Source of the DNA: Ricinus communis
Lineage: Eukaryota; Streptophyta; Magnoliopsida; Malpighiales; Euphorbiaceae
DNA: 64,000 nt
Direction: 5' to 3'
Assembly: GCF_019578655.1 (NCBI RefSeq)
Contig: NC_063260.1
Location: 11,162,501-11,226,500 of the forward strand
The notes beneath the pieces were generated by a model. It had not been told where the DNA came from, made no database searches, and worked only from the letters and a program-made list of their open reading frames with translations. Below, in pieces: positions 11,701 through 22,973 of the stretch (position 1 is its first letter; every line of letters begins with the position of its first letter). The translations under genes and the position numbers were made by a program.

Positions 11701-13406
11701 AATAATATCTAATTTTTAAATATGATTTTTTTGTCTTTGCACCTATGACTATAGATGTAAATAATTATTTTCCTGAACAGGTTTTTTATTGTTTATAATA
11801 TATGTCAATATCTAATTAATTTATTACTCGAATAAAGTATCCTACCGGTTCCTAATATAATTTTTCTTGTACTTCTCGTAGAAAGAGTTACCACTTCAAA
11901 ATGTAATAGAGTCATTTAGGAAAGGAAAAAGAAAAAAAAGAAAAAGAGTCCAATTAATAAGTGTTCTTCTTTTCATCTTGCCTTTATTTTTCTTTTAATT
12001 TCTTTATTCAGTGTATAATAACATCACATGTAATCAAAAAGAAGAATTAACTAATTAAATCATTTTTCTCAATTTATGAAATTAATAAATTAATTATTCA
12101 AAAGTATATAGATGAGATTTAACTTAATTAAAATTTTAAATTTAAATTCTAATGTTAAAAATTTTAAAATATTAATCTAAATTAACTACTAAATATGTAT
12201 ATATATAATGAGAAAAGGTAATAAACTAATTTAGGATGATGAAATAATGTGTACGGCCATTTAGCATTACAACAATTTCGATTGACTTGGATTTACAGTA
12301 TCATCAAATCTGAAATAATAATATTTAATAGTAATTAGTAGTTTTAATTGGAGGTCTTTTTCTTTTGATAAAAAATTTTAAATGGAATGAGGCAGAGAAG
12401 ACAGACAGAGCGGATGACTAATAAGAGAAACGTAATCCATAAAATTGCTCCAATTGACAAATGATAATATTTGTCATTAATCTAATAACAAATTCACGCC
12501 TCTTAGAGAAAATCACTCCAACTAAAAATGGTAAATCAACTTATATGGATTGTATTTGAGATAAATATGGAAAGCACCAAGGAAGTCTAAAAATGGAAAT
12601 TTAAGATAAATTCTATGCAACTAATTTATTTTAGATTATATTTACTATAAATAATAATTATAATATATTTTCTTAAAGGAAAATTTGTCAAGTCATGGTA
12701 CATGTCCACCTGTTGACAGTAATGTATATTATTATTATTAATTAATTAATGGAAGTCTGTATGAATTATCAATATCAAATTAAATTTTGTACTCAATTAA
12801 ATGTTTTTAGTTAGTTAAGTTATAATTCAAATCTGAACTTGAAAGACACAATTTTAAAAACAATTCAAGTGTTAATAAAATTAAAAAAAAATAAATAAAA
12901 GAGAATATTGGAATTCAAAGATTTTATATCTTCTAAATATAAAACGAGACTTTTAATATGAATACAAATATAAAATTTGAGTCTCAAATCTAGTTAGTCG
13001 GGTTTTCTAATATAAAAAAATATGCCTACGATGATTTAAGGTTTTTCTTATTAGGAAAAATAATTTATTTTATTATTCTTTATTAATCACTTTCTTTTTT
13101 TTATCGTATTTTAAACTTTAAGATATTCTTATCATTTTTTATTTATTTATTAAAAAATATATTATTATTAAAAGAATAATTTTTTAACAATTTAATGTAT
13201 ATCTCTATTTATAACTAAATTGATAAATGATTAATGTTAATACCAACGAGAACGAGGTGTTTAATTAATAACAATAATAAATAAAAAAACAATAATCACG
13301 CAGACTTCAGAAAGCACACAACTATTATATAATTTCAGACAACAAACTCTGCCCAAATACTTAAAAGGAACACGGCATTCAAATCCAAAGTCTAAGAAAG
13401 GAGAAA
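11701..13406. other. AT-rich spacer between the VIT genes
   Basis: No open frame of note. The last about 100 bases before 13407 are presumably 3' UTR of VIT copy 2. I see no RNA gene or recognisable transposon. Confidence 0.45.
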
Positions 13407-14534
13407 TTAAACTCTGAAAAGCTTAGCAATGGAATAAGCAGCAGCAGAAGCTATAGCTCCAATGAAGGCAGTTTGAATAGCACTCTTGAAAGGTTGATTA
13501 CCAGTAAAATAACCCTTGACAAACCCAAATATCAGGAGTGCCAGTATTGTTATTACAACAGATGCAAACATAGCTTCTCTAGCAAGTGGAAACATCATAT
13601 ATGGTGAGAGAGGCACCAATCCCCCCACTATGTAAGAAATGGCTATTGTCAGTGCACTCTGTAGTGCTCTCATCGGATCTGGTTTCTCCAGTCCCAGTTC
13701 AAACCTGCACCATTTCATTCACAATATTGCTTTTCATTACTATTTTAAATTCTTCTTTTGATAATCTTTTTCATGGAAAAAAATAATAAATTAAAAGAAA
13801 TATATGGTTACTTCATCATGAAATCCAGCCAATGTTGAGGGTTCCTCCTCAGAGCATTTATCACAGGCTCATATTCATGTGGCTCAACTCCATATTCTGC
13901 CAATATTTCTCCACATTCAGCTGCCTCTGCATTTTTTTAATAAGATTCTCAAAACTTAATTAAGTATTCCCTGAGAGATATCGAATAATCAAGAAAAGAA
14001 AAACTAATTAACAAGTGCATTTTGTAACACACCCAGTGTAAGCAAGTACTTGCAGTGCTTACTTGAACATGAGATATGGTTTTTTTAACAAAAAATCGGG
14101 GAGATTAGTACAGACCTATATCAGGGACACTATTGATCTCTTCTTGTTCTCGTTTTAACTCCTTCATGTAGTGATCAGCTTCGCTTTTGGCCGCAAGATA
14201 CCTGCAAATACCATTCCCAAACATGCTTTATCTCAGATCTTAAGAGAAGCAAAAAGAAACTGTTACTAGGTGACAGTGAAAAATTAATCACATACCCTCC
14301 AAGTCCCATTGAAATGGCACCAGCAGCCACTTCTGCAATGCCAGCAACAAGAATGATACTTGATGTCGCATTGGCACCGGACAGGCCGGCGGCAAGGGCA
14401 AAAGGGACGGTAAGACCGTCTGAGACGCCGATAATTACGTCGCGGACAATCTCACTGGACATGAAATGTTTCTCTTCATGTTCTTGGAGGAGCAACTTCT
14501 GCTTTTCTGGATCAACATAACCATTTTGTGCCAT
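13407..14534 (-). CDS. VIT1: Vacuolar iron transporter, VIT1 type (copy 2)
   Basis: Four exons on the minus strand: 14534-14296, 14201-14116, 13926-13812, 13704-13407, giving about 245 residues. Exons 2, 3 and 4 (86, 115 and 298 nt) have exactly the lengths found in copy 1, and the intron phases are the same, so the two are duplicates. The protein keeps EIVRDVIIGVSDGLTVPFAL, GLSGANATSSII and AEVAAGAISMGLGGY; the hydrophilic middle reads KREQEEINSV and EAAECGEILAEYGVEPHEYE. Expected role: iron import across the tonoplast. Start MAQNGY at 14534 matches family length; an upstream in-frame ATG at 14642 would give a long N-terminus unlike the family. A TATATATA box lies at 14653-14660. Differences from copy 1 in the N-terminus and C-terminus suggest some divergence of function or expression. 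Confidence 0.93.
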
Positions 14535-14652
14535 ATGGTAACTAATATCAAAATTAAGCACTGAATGTAATAATATATTCTTGAAAATGGAACTCTCTTT
14601 CTTGATATTTTTTCCCCCTTTCGTGGATGAAAGGGTGAGCAATTGGAGAAGG

Positions 14653-14660
14653 TATATATA
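14653..14660 (-). promoter_or_regulatory. Likely TATA box of VIT copy 2
   Basis: TATATATA about 120 bases upstream of the chosen start codon, on the minus strand, at a normal distance for a plant core promoter. Confidence 0.5.
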
Positions 14661-17328
14661 GAAGGAGAAAGTAGAGGATTTGCAGTATTAATGGTGCATT
14701 TGTTTCTCTATTTTTCTTTTTCTTTAAAAAAAAAAAAAAAAAAAACAGGTAGCCGGTTATTTAGCAGATTCCTCAGGAAACAAAAGCATAAAATTTCAGT
14801 GCCCACATTGTTCATAAAAAAGGGTCCACTTCTATTTATCAAAAGTGTCTGTAGTTTGTCCTCCCAAATTCCAAAGATTTGCTTGGTTTCAAATTATAAT
14901 TTATTGGTAATTGATGGTATTATCAAATTTTATTAATTAATAGTTAAAATTTGTTTAAACAAAATAATGGAATTTGTTTAGGTGAATAAACGAGAATCCA
15001 TGATCATATAATAATATATATGATAATTATTTCAATTGTACTTAATAGTGATATATATAGAGTTAAAAAAGGATAATATTTCAATTGAAGATGAAGTCAT
15101 CTTCATAAGATTCGATTGGGCGTGTGTGCGGCACAGGTCTAGGTAGTGTGTGAAAGCATAAGCAGAGAGGAATAAGTTGAAAGAAAAAGAAACAATATAA
15201 AAATTAAGAGTAAAAAGAAACGTGGCATATTTTGTAAGGTGATGATGGGTTGGTAACATTCAGATAAATGGACGCGTGCTTACCACAAGCCTTTGTTGTT
15301 TTCCTGAGGAGAAAAGTAAGACCTTAATCTTGTCGCCTTTTCTCCATATCCTTTCTATATTCAAAGAAATTACTTCTCCTTTCCCTCGTTCATCATCTTC
15401 GATATAGAATTCAGATTTTACATCATCATTAGTTACGCTTTTTACTTTTCTTTTATTTTTTTCCCCTTTTCTAACACTTATCATTAGATTGGATATATAT
15501 TTTTCTTTTTCATCAAAATACTATTTTTAGCAGTGCGTTTAGAAAATCATATAATGAATTGTTGCATTGTAGTCTCTGGGTTTTTTGCCTTCCTTTATAT
15601 CAGAAAAGGGAAATCATATATTGAATATTGGCGAGACAGATGGAACCCTGGATAAATGCTAATTATCTACTGCCCGAGGGGTTCCATTTCTCTTAATCGT
15701 CTCTGAAATGACCTAAACCGACAATACTTTAGGTGTCTTTACAACGACCTAAAACAACAAAATAGATTTCTCAGATGTCACACACACACCTCTCTCAGCA
15801 GGAAACTGTGGTGCAACCAGACAGCCATATCAGACTTATCTTCTCTTCTCTACCCCCACCGAAGTGAATCTCCCAAGATAGGCAACCTGCCAACAATAAT
15901 TGTATGTGTCCCGTGAAACCCTCTTTTGCTAATGCAGAAGTAAAAGTAAAATTCTGCACGCAGACCCACCGAATCATATACAATATGTGTTGTTCTCTTT
16001 TTGGCATTTTCTTTTTATATTGGATTACTTTCTGTGTCGCAAATATTCATAAATATGCAAGTTTGATTCTCTGAAACTATTTCTGGTTATGTGATTTTTA
16101 GTTTATTTGATATGTACATGTATGCGTATGAGCAAGAGAAATCTTCGCAATTTGCAATTATATGAAGTTTCCTTCTTCCTGTATATCAAACTATGTATGA
16201 AGTTCTTGATAAAAAACTATATGGAAAAATATCTCCCAAAAACAAACTAAAAAAAAGAAGAAAATTACGAAGAGTGTTTGAAATCTTACATAGTTGATAA
16301 ATGTATTTGCTTTCTCATCTCATAAAATTGAATATATTCATACATTACTGCCTTTAAAAGTTCTGTTTTTTGTTTTGTTTTGTTTTTTAATGGTGATGAT
16401 TCCCCGTGGCAACCACACGCCCGGATAATAAAATAAGGAGAAAAAGACGAGAGAGAGAAAGGTATTGGGTAGTGGGACTGGTCCAATTGGAGATGAGATG
16501 ATACCCACAGTCCACTCTCCAGCCATTCGCCCTGACATTATTGTGTGGACACAGGATACCAAAGAAAAGCACCATGGACTACAACTTTTTCCCCTTTATT
16601 TTTCTTCGACAGTATGGCAATATCGTTCTTTTATTGCCGAACTTTGAATATCCATTTCTACCTTTCTTTTTTCCCATCACTTTCTTTCATGGGGTCTTTG
16701 ATCCTTGTACAGTATTTTCAATGCCAAAGATCATATGTTTAGACATGCAGCAGACTGCACTAGTAAGATATTGCTCATTAGAATAATGTTTTTCAATTCA
16801 TCACATGCATAGCGAGCATTGTTGATCGTAACTAATGTTAATTTCAATCAGTTTTAACTTGGTGGTATTTTGTAACAACTGTTTATGAAGATCTGCGAAA
16901 TTTCAAGCTTTAAGTCTGATATATACTGGGATAATGCTATTAATATATATAGAAAAAAGAAAAGCTTAAAGGTTTTTATGAACTCAGTTACTGAATTCTT
17001 GATCCCAATGAAGATCATAAACATGTAATCTGTTTTCATTCGGTAGCAAATTCAACTAACTTTTGTTTCTCATATATATTCTGCTGGGAAATAAGTTACA
17101 AGAAAAAGAATTCCAATACGGAAGCCATAGAATTCATGCATCAGTTGAACAAACATCTTAGACATTCACAACTCTGGTTATTCCTTTTATATTCAGAAAG
17201 AGAAGGCAATTTTTGTTTTAAGAATTTTTTTATGAGACATTTTCAGAATTCTATGAATTTTATTTATTTTACTAATATCTTCAAACCCCATTGACTTAAT
17301 GCATATGTCAAACAATCTATTGAAATAA
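14661..17328. other. Spacer between VIT copy 2 and the retrotransposon
   Basis: Several short open frames occur on both strands (for example 15260-15484 minus and 16286-16786), but none matches a family I know and they overlap each other in several frames. An A run lies at about 14726-14745. The VIT promoter occupies the left edge. Nothing else can be supported. Confidence 0.4.
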
Positions 17329-17333
17329 AGACT

Positions 17334-17464
17334 TAATAGAATATGTATGGTTAGAGCTAGATACGTGTAAAGCTAGTGTAATGTTTTTTTGTATATATAG
17401 CAAACATTGTAAGAAAACATGTTTAAGAAAAAATAAAAACTCTTTCCTCTCCCAAATCTTGACA
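17334..17464 (+). repeat. 5' LTR of the copia element
   Basis: 131 bp, matching 22830-22968 with small gaps. Contains GTGTATATAG-like TATA sequence and an AAAATAAAAA stretch as expected for promoter and polyadenylation parts. Its right end directly abuts the primer-binding site. Confidence 0.93.
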
Positions 17465-17478
17465 TGGTATTAGAGCAC
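17465..17478 (+). other. Primer-binding site (initiator Met tRNA)
   Basis: TGGTATTAGAGCAC directly after the 5' LTR. The plant copia consensus is TGGTATCAGAGC, so there is one mismatch. Confidence 0.9.
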
Positions 17479-18188
17479 TATTTTCCCCTTACCTTCTTCC
17501 TTTTCCTTTAGGGTTTCGACCCCTTTCCCTTACCTTTTTCCTTTTCCCATCTGATGTTCGATGGCGACGGTGTGCAGTTGGTTTCGTCGGCAATGCTTGC
17601 AGTGTGGCTGCTGTTTTTGTTTCTTGTTTCAAGAACATTGATGTGCAACTTGGAGTTGGTGAGCAAGACGAACAGTTGGTGAGTTGGAAATTTTATCGTA
17701 CAGTTGGTGAGTAGGACGAATTTTTTGATTTTGTTTGAATTCTACTGGTTGGTTGGATATTTTTGTATGGTATGATCACACTAGGCTAGCAAACTACCAG
17801 ATGAACGGTATTTTTTGTGGCCTTGCTCGTTTCTCACTTACTATTAAGGCTCCCATTACGCCGTACGTTGTTTCTTTGTAACCCATTTTGCTAGACACTA
17901 GAATTTTTTTTTTTTATGAACCCTTTTCTTGGATTTATTTGGATGTTGAGTGGAACAGTTTGTCCTGCAAAAGAAAGAGATGTATATGTCTTGGCAAATG
18001 ATGCAACTATAGCTATTACGGTAGTTGTTCTTTTTTAGACCATTTTGGGGTTGGCTTCTTGAAGCCTTTTGAGTTCCGGAAGAAGCGTTTGTTATACAGG
18101 GGTTCATTCTAGCCTTTTTGAGTGGGCAGTGATCCGGATCCATGATCAATTGTTAAAGCAGCTAATATACTCCACCACCATCTCTTCA
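17479..18188 (+). other. Leader region of the copia element
   Basis: Untranslated leader between the primer site and the first likely gag ATG (18189). Contains the repeated phrase CAGTTGGTGAG (near 17673 and 17702). No intact reading frame. Confidence 0.55.
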
Positions 18189-19742
18189 ATGGCTACTGAA
18201 GATTTTAATTCTACACAAACTTTTAAAATCGATTATCAGAATAGTGAATACTACATCCACCTAAATCATCAAGCATGTTGGTACTAAATAAAAATGATGG
18301 GCCTTTAGCAAGGAGATATCGCACGGAAAGCCTGTTCACATGTCTTGGTGAAGAAGCTGTGATTGGTGCGGTTTTTGCTTCTTTCCATTCTTTCTTATCC
18401 CCAGGTGGGTCAGTGACCGAGAGATTCTGTGTTGAAGAAATAACCGAAGCTATTTCCACTCTTGGGGGAGACACGGAAACAGAGCTTCAAGCAAGATGTC
18501 CAGTAAGAGATGCTGACAACAAGCATTCCATCGATCCCCCCATTCTGGCCTTTTGGACCGATATTAATCCTATTTACCTTTCGAGCGTGATAAAACCTTT
18601 GTTCGCTTCTTCTCCACTAAGCATTTGAAAAAAGAGATGAATAAATCTCAATCTTATGACAAATTTGGTCCGAGGAAATCCGATTTTACAATTTTTTTTT
18701 ATCTCTAATGAATCGACTATGAAAAGAAGGGGATTTGGTGTTGAAAAAGATTATGGGACTTCCTATGAAAATCCAGCTCTCATGTTAACCTCCTCTCAAT
18801 TAATTGGCAACAACTATCATAGCTGGGCACGATTTATGAAGATGTCTTTGATTTCAAAGAACAAATTTTGATTTGTTAATGGTTCAATTAAGGTTCCTAG
18901 GGAAGAGGATCATTCTTACAATGCTTGGTTGAAATGCAACAATCTTTTGCTTTCTTGGTTACAGAGGTCCCTTAATACAGAAATTGGGCAAAATATAATA
19001 TGGCTGGACTATGCATATGATCTTTAGGCAGACTTATATGATCGCTTTTCACAAGAGGACCTTATAAGGATTTCTGATCTTCAACTATTGTGATTCAACA
19101 TGAAAGGTCTTTGAGTGCTGTTATGGTTTCTTGTGACTCAAATATACTGCTTGCTGGGAAATTCAATATGAATACTGGAAGTAGAGTAACCAGTTTTAAC
19201 CTTGGACATAATCAACACTTGAAGAATATGAATGGTTTTAGGCTGAAGATAGGAAACCAACAACTCAACCTTGGTAATAGTCAAAAGAGATTTTTTGGCA
19301 ATTTTAGAATTTTTCCAAACAATGGGGCCAAGAAGCCTACCTGCACTTTCTGTGAAATGTATGGGCATCCTGTTGACAAGTGTTATAGAAAGAATGGATT
19401 CCCACCGAGATACAAGGGAACAAGCAAGAATTTTCAGAATTCTACAAACCAGGTTGCATCTTTTCCTTCTGACAATCATAATTTTTCAACTACTGAACAG
19501 TTGGCATATCATATGAATTATGACAATCATAACTCTTTTAACAAATCTGGTGATGATGGTCCTATTACTTTTACAAGGGATCAGTATAATAGTTTGATGT
19601 CAATGATTCAAGAAAAGGCAGTTGATTCTCAGCATGCAACCAACTCTCATATCAATGCTTTATCCTCTGTCTTCGATCCTATTACTGAAAAAGGTATTGT
19701 CCTATGTTGTAAAAGCAATTCCACAATAGGAAATGGATTGTA
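18189..19742 (+). pseudogene. Broken copia gag
   Basis: A likely start (ATGGCTACTGAAG, 18189) gives a short N-terminal gag-like frame. Homology resumes near 18755 with NPALMLTSSQLIGNNYHSW, the usual copia gag N-terminal motif. It is followed by a stop after KNKF (about 18870), more breaks, then an open frame 19090-19743 with a CCHC zinc knuckle: C-TF-C-EMYG-H-PVDK-C at about 19347-19384. The knuckle binds RNA in the capsid-like particle. The interrupted part between 18268 and 18755 does not look like gag. Confidence 0.85.
18268..18755. other. Foreign-looking insert inside gag
   Basis: This stretch is visibly richer in G and C than the retroelement around it, interrupts the gag frame just before the conserved NYHSW region, and carries open frames on both strands (18275-18628 plus, 18223-18474 minus) that match no copia protein. 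Composition suggests captured or inserted DNA, perhaps of mitochondrial origin, but I cannot name a source. A diverged leader or gag extension is the alternative. Confidence 0.4.
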
Positions 19743-22700
19743 GATTCAGGAGCTACCGATCACATTACTAATTCTCTCAATTTTTTCAAAAGGCATTACA
19801 AAGTTTTTGACAAATATGTGAAGTTGCCTAATAATGAATTAGTTCATGTTACACGTATAGGCACTGTAGAATTATCACCCTCTTTGATTCTTCATAGGGT
19901 TTTCTACATACCAAACTTTGCTTTTAATCTCATATCCACTTTGCAGTTAACCAAAAACAACCTTTATTCTCTCATTTTCTCTTCCAATTTTTGTTATATT
20001 CACGACATGAAACTTTGGAAGATGACTGGTATAGCTAAGCAAGTGAATGGATTGTATAAGCTTTTACAGCAAGAAGATAGTGAAAAGTTTTTAAATTCAT
20101 TTCCTGTTAGTTGTAATATCGTTGCTTTTACTTTGTGGCATAATAGACTAGGCCATCCTTCTAAACAAGTAATGAAATCTCTTGATAAGTTTCATAATGT
20201 TGTGATTAATGATAATTGCTTTGAATGTGAAGTTTATCATTTGTCTAAACAAAAAATGCCCACTTTTCCTGTTAGCAATTCTTTTTCTACTTCAATTTTT
20301 GATCTTGTTCATTTAGACATTTGGGGACCCTTTCCTGTTAAAAGTATATGTTGTCATTCATATTTTTTAACCGTAGTTGATGACAAGAGCAGATTCCTAT
20401 GGATTTATCCTATGAAGCTTAAGTCAGAAGCTAGACATTTAATCATTGATTTTTAACATCTTGTTGAAACTTAGTTCTCAGTCAAGATTAAATGCTTTAG
20501 AACCGATAACGGGAAAGAATTTGAAATGACTGATTTTTACAAATCAAAAGGGATTGTTCACCAAACTTCTTGTACCTATACATCTCAACAAAATAGTATT
20601 GTTGAGAGAAAACACCAGCATATTCTCTCTGTTGCACGGAGTTTATGGATTCAAGCTAATCTCCCTCTTTATTTTTGGATTGATTGTGTCCTGCATGCTA
20701 CCTTTTTAATTAACAGGACCCCAACACCAGTTTTAAACCAGTCTACTCTTTTTGAGATCCTTTTTAAGGTCAAACTTTCTTATAATCAGCTTAAAGTCTT
20801 TGGTTGTTTAGCATTTACTTCTGTTTTACCTCATTCTATGACAAAAATGCATCCTAGAGCAATCAAGTGTGTTTTCATTAGTTTTTCTAAAAATACTAAA
20901 GGTTACAGAGTATACAATTTAGAGGATAAAAGCATTTTTGTTTCTAGAGATGTAACGTTTATAGAAAACAAGTTCCCGTTTAAAGAGATTTTTGCTACAA
21001 TACCATCCAATGATGTTCTTATTCCTGTTTATCAAAATGAAAGTTCACTTGAAGATTTCAAAAGGGCAGATTCACACACAGTTGATCCACTTCATTCATC
21101 TACTATTGAAATACAGTCTCCTCCAATTAATTCAGGTACTATTCCTCAACCCTCTCCTAGACCTGCTAGAAATATTCACCTACCATCAAAATTTCATGAT
21201 TTTGAAGTTTATTTGCCCAAACCTAGAACCACACCACATCGTGTTTCTCAAGTTCTATCTTATAAAAAGATCTCACCTCAGTACCAGTCTTATATATGTA
21301 ATACCTCAATATTACCTGAACCAAAACATTATAATCAGGCAATCTCACATACTTGTTGGAAACAAGCAATGGCTGAAGAAATAGCTGCTTTAGAAGAAAG
21401 TAATACCTGGGAATTAGTTCCTTTACCTAAGGACAAGCAGACTATTGGTTGTAAATGGGTGTATAAAACAAAGTTTAAAGCTGATGAAACTCTAGAAAGA
21501 TATAAAGCAATGCTTGTGGCTAAGTGATACACTCAAAGGTCTGGAATTGGCTTTCTCGATACATTTAGTCCTGTAGCAAAGATCACCACAATCAAAACTC
21601 TTATGGCATATAGTTGCTGCAAAGGACTGGAACCTTTGTCAGCTTGATATCAACAACGCCTTTTTGCATGGTGACTTACAAGAGGAGATCTATATGGATT
21701 TGCCCCCTGGTTTTCAACCTACGCAGACCAATACAGTTTGCAAACTAAAGAAGAGCTTGTATGGATTGAAACAAGCAAGCAGGTAATGAAATGAAAAGCT
21801 AACTGTTGCATTACATACTCAGAAGTTTAAACAGGTTGCATCAGACTCCTCTCTCTTTACCAAAGGTACTGGATCAAATTTCATTGCTTTAGCTATCTAT
21901 GTGGATGACATTGTCTTTGCAAGTTCGGATATGACAAAAGTTGTAAAGATAAAAAGATTCCTGTATGATACTTTCCAAATTAAGGACCTTGGAGAACTAA
22001 ATTTTTTTCTTGGATTAGAGGTTGCTAGGTCCAAAATCGGTATTAATTTATGCCAGATAAAATACACTTTAGACCTTTTGCAAGAGACTGGTTTTCTCGG
22101 AGCAAAACCAGTACTGACACGATAGCATCCACTGAGAAATTATCTAGAATAGGGGGCAGGTTCTCAAAGACATTACAGCATATAGAAGTCTAGTTGGCAA
22201 GCTATTGTACCTAACCCATACTATGCCTGACATAGCATATGCAGTACAACAGTTATCTCAGTTCCTTTAACCCTACAGATATTCATTTGACCTTAGCTCA
22301 TAGAGTTCTCTGGTACTTGAAAGGGACTCCAGGATAGGGCTTACTTTTCCCAAAGAAGCTTTCAGTGATTCCGATTGGGCTTCATGCCCGATTCCGAAAG
22401 TCCATCACTGGGTTCAGATTTTTCTGTCAAGATTGATCTCATGGAAGTCAAAGAAACAACAAACAGTCTCACGCTCTTCAAGTGAAGCAGAATATAGAGC
22501 TATAGCTGCAGTGACATGTGAGATACAATGGCTTCACTTTCTCCTTCAAGATTTGCAGCTCCCCTTTTCTCCATCAAATCTATATTGTGACAACTTGTCT
22601 GCCATCAGAATTGCCGAGAATTATGTATATCATGCGAGGACCAAGCATATAGAAATCGATTGCCACCTCATCCGAGAGAAATTTCAATATGGAATCATCA

Positions 22701-22822
22701 ATCTTATGCCAGTCCCTTCATTAAAACAACTGGCTGATTCATTTACAAAGCTTCTTCCTACAAATCTATTCCAAGCTTCCATTTCCAAGTTGGGCATCCA
22801 GAATCTGTATGCTCTAACTTGA
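19737..22822 (+). pseudogene. Broken copia pol (protease, integrase, RT, RNase H)
   Basis: The protease site WIVDSGATDHI lies at about 19728-19762, in a different frame from gag. The integrase zinc motif is at about 20140-20240 (HNRLGHPS, then CFEC). Its catalytic acidic residues are D in VHLDIWGPF, D in FRTDNGKEF and E in SIVERKHQ. The reverse transcriptase runs from WELVPLPKDKQTIGCKWVYK (about 21409) to YVDDIVFASS (21898-21927), the polymerase YVDD box. RNase H follows (SRSSSEAEYRA at about 22468, then HARTKHIEID). Stops at 20454-20456 and 21525-21527 and several frame changes separate these parts, so no functional polyprotein can be made. Confidence 0.93.
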
Positions 22823-22829
22823 AGGGGGC
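22821..22829 (+). other. Polypurine tract of the copia element
   Basis: GAAGGGGGC directly before the 3' LTR and just after the pol stop, the normal position for the plus-strand primer. Confidence 0.85.
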
Positions 22830-22968
22830 TAATAGAATATGTATGGTCACCAATAAGAGTTAGACACGTGTAAAGCTAATGTAATATTTTTTTTGTGTAT
22901 ATAGCAAATATTATAAGCAAACATGTTTAAAAAAAATAAAAAAAAATTTTCTCTCCCAAATCTTGAGA
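22830..22968 (+). repeat. 3' LTR of the copia element
   Basis: 139 bp, paired with 17334-17464. Compared with the 5' copy it carries about ten extra bases (near ACCAATAAGA) and scattered substitutions, mostly between C and T or G and A. Confidence 0.93.
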
Positions 22969-22973
22969 AGACT

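Larger units (their letters stand above)
17329..22973 (+). mobile_element. Ty1/copia LTR retrotransposon, complete but inactive
   Basis: Flanked by the 5-bp duplication AGACT (17329-17333 and 22969-22973). It has a 5' LTR at 17334-17464, a primer-binding site complementary to initiator Met tRNA, a gag remnant, then protease, integrase, reverse transcriptase and RNase H in copia order (integrase before RT), a purine tract, and a 3' LTR at 22830-22968. Both LTRs start TAATAGAATATGTATGG and end CCCAAATCTTGA(C/G)A. By eye they differ at around a dozen positions plus indels, so the insertion is not recent. Stops and frame changes break gag and pol in many places. LTRs of about 135 bp are short for the superfamily. 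The gag region holds a foreign-looking stretch (about 18268-18755). Confidence 0.95.

Noticed and set aside
15260..15484. Minus-strand frame of 74 residues, rich in charged residues
   Set aside because: No recognisable domain and no splice partner or promoter that I can see; could be chance.
15795..16007. Minus-strand frame of 70 residues
   Set aside because: No homology or domain recognised; lies in a spacer with many short frames.
16286..16786. Cluster of overlapping short frames on both strands
   Set aside because: Overlap in several frames without any protein signature; low stop density from composition.
19138..19516. Frames overlapping copia gag on both strands
   Set aside because: Shadows of the gag frame at 19090-19743.
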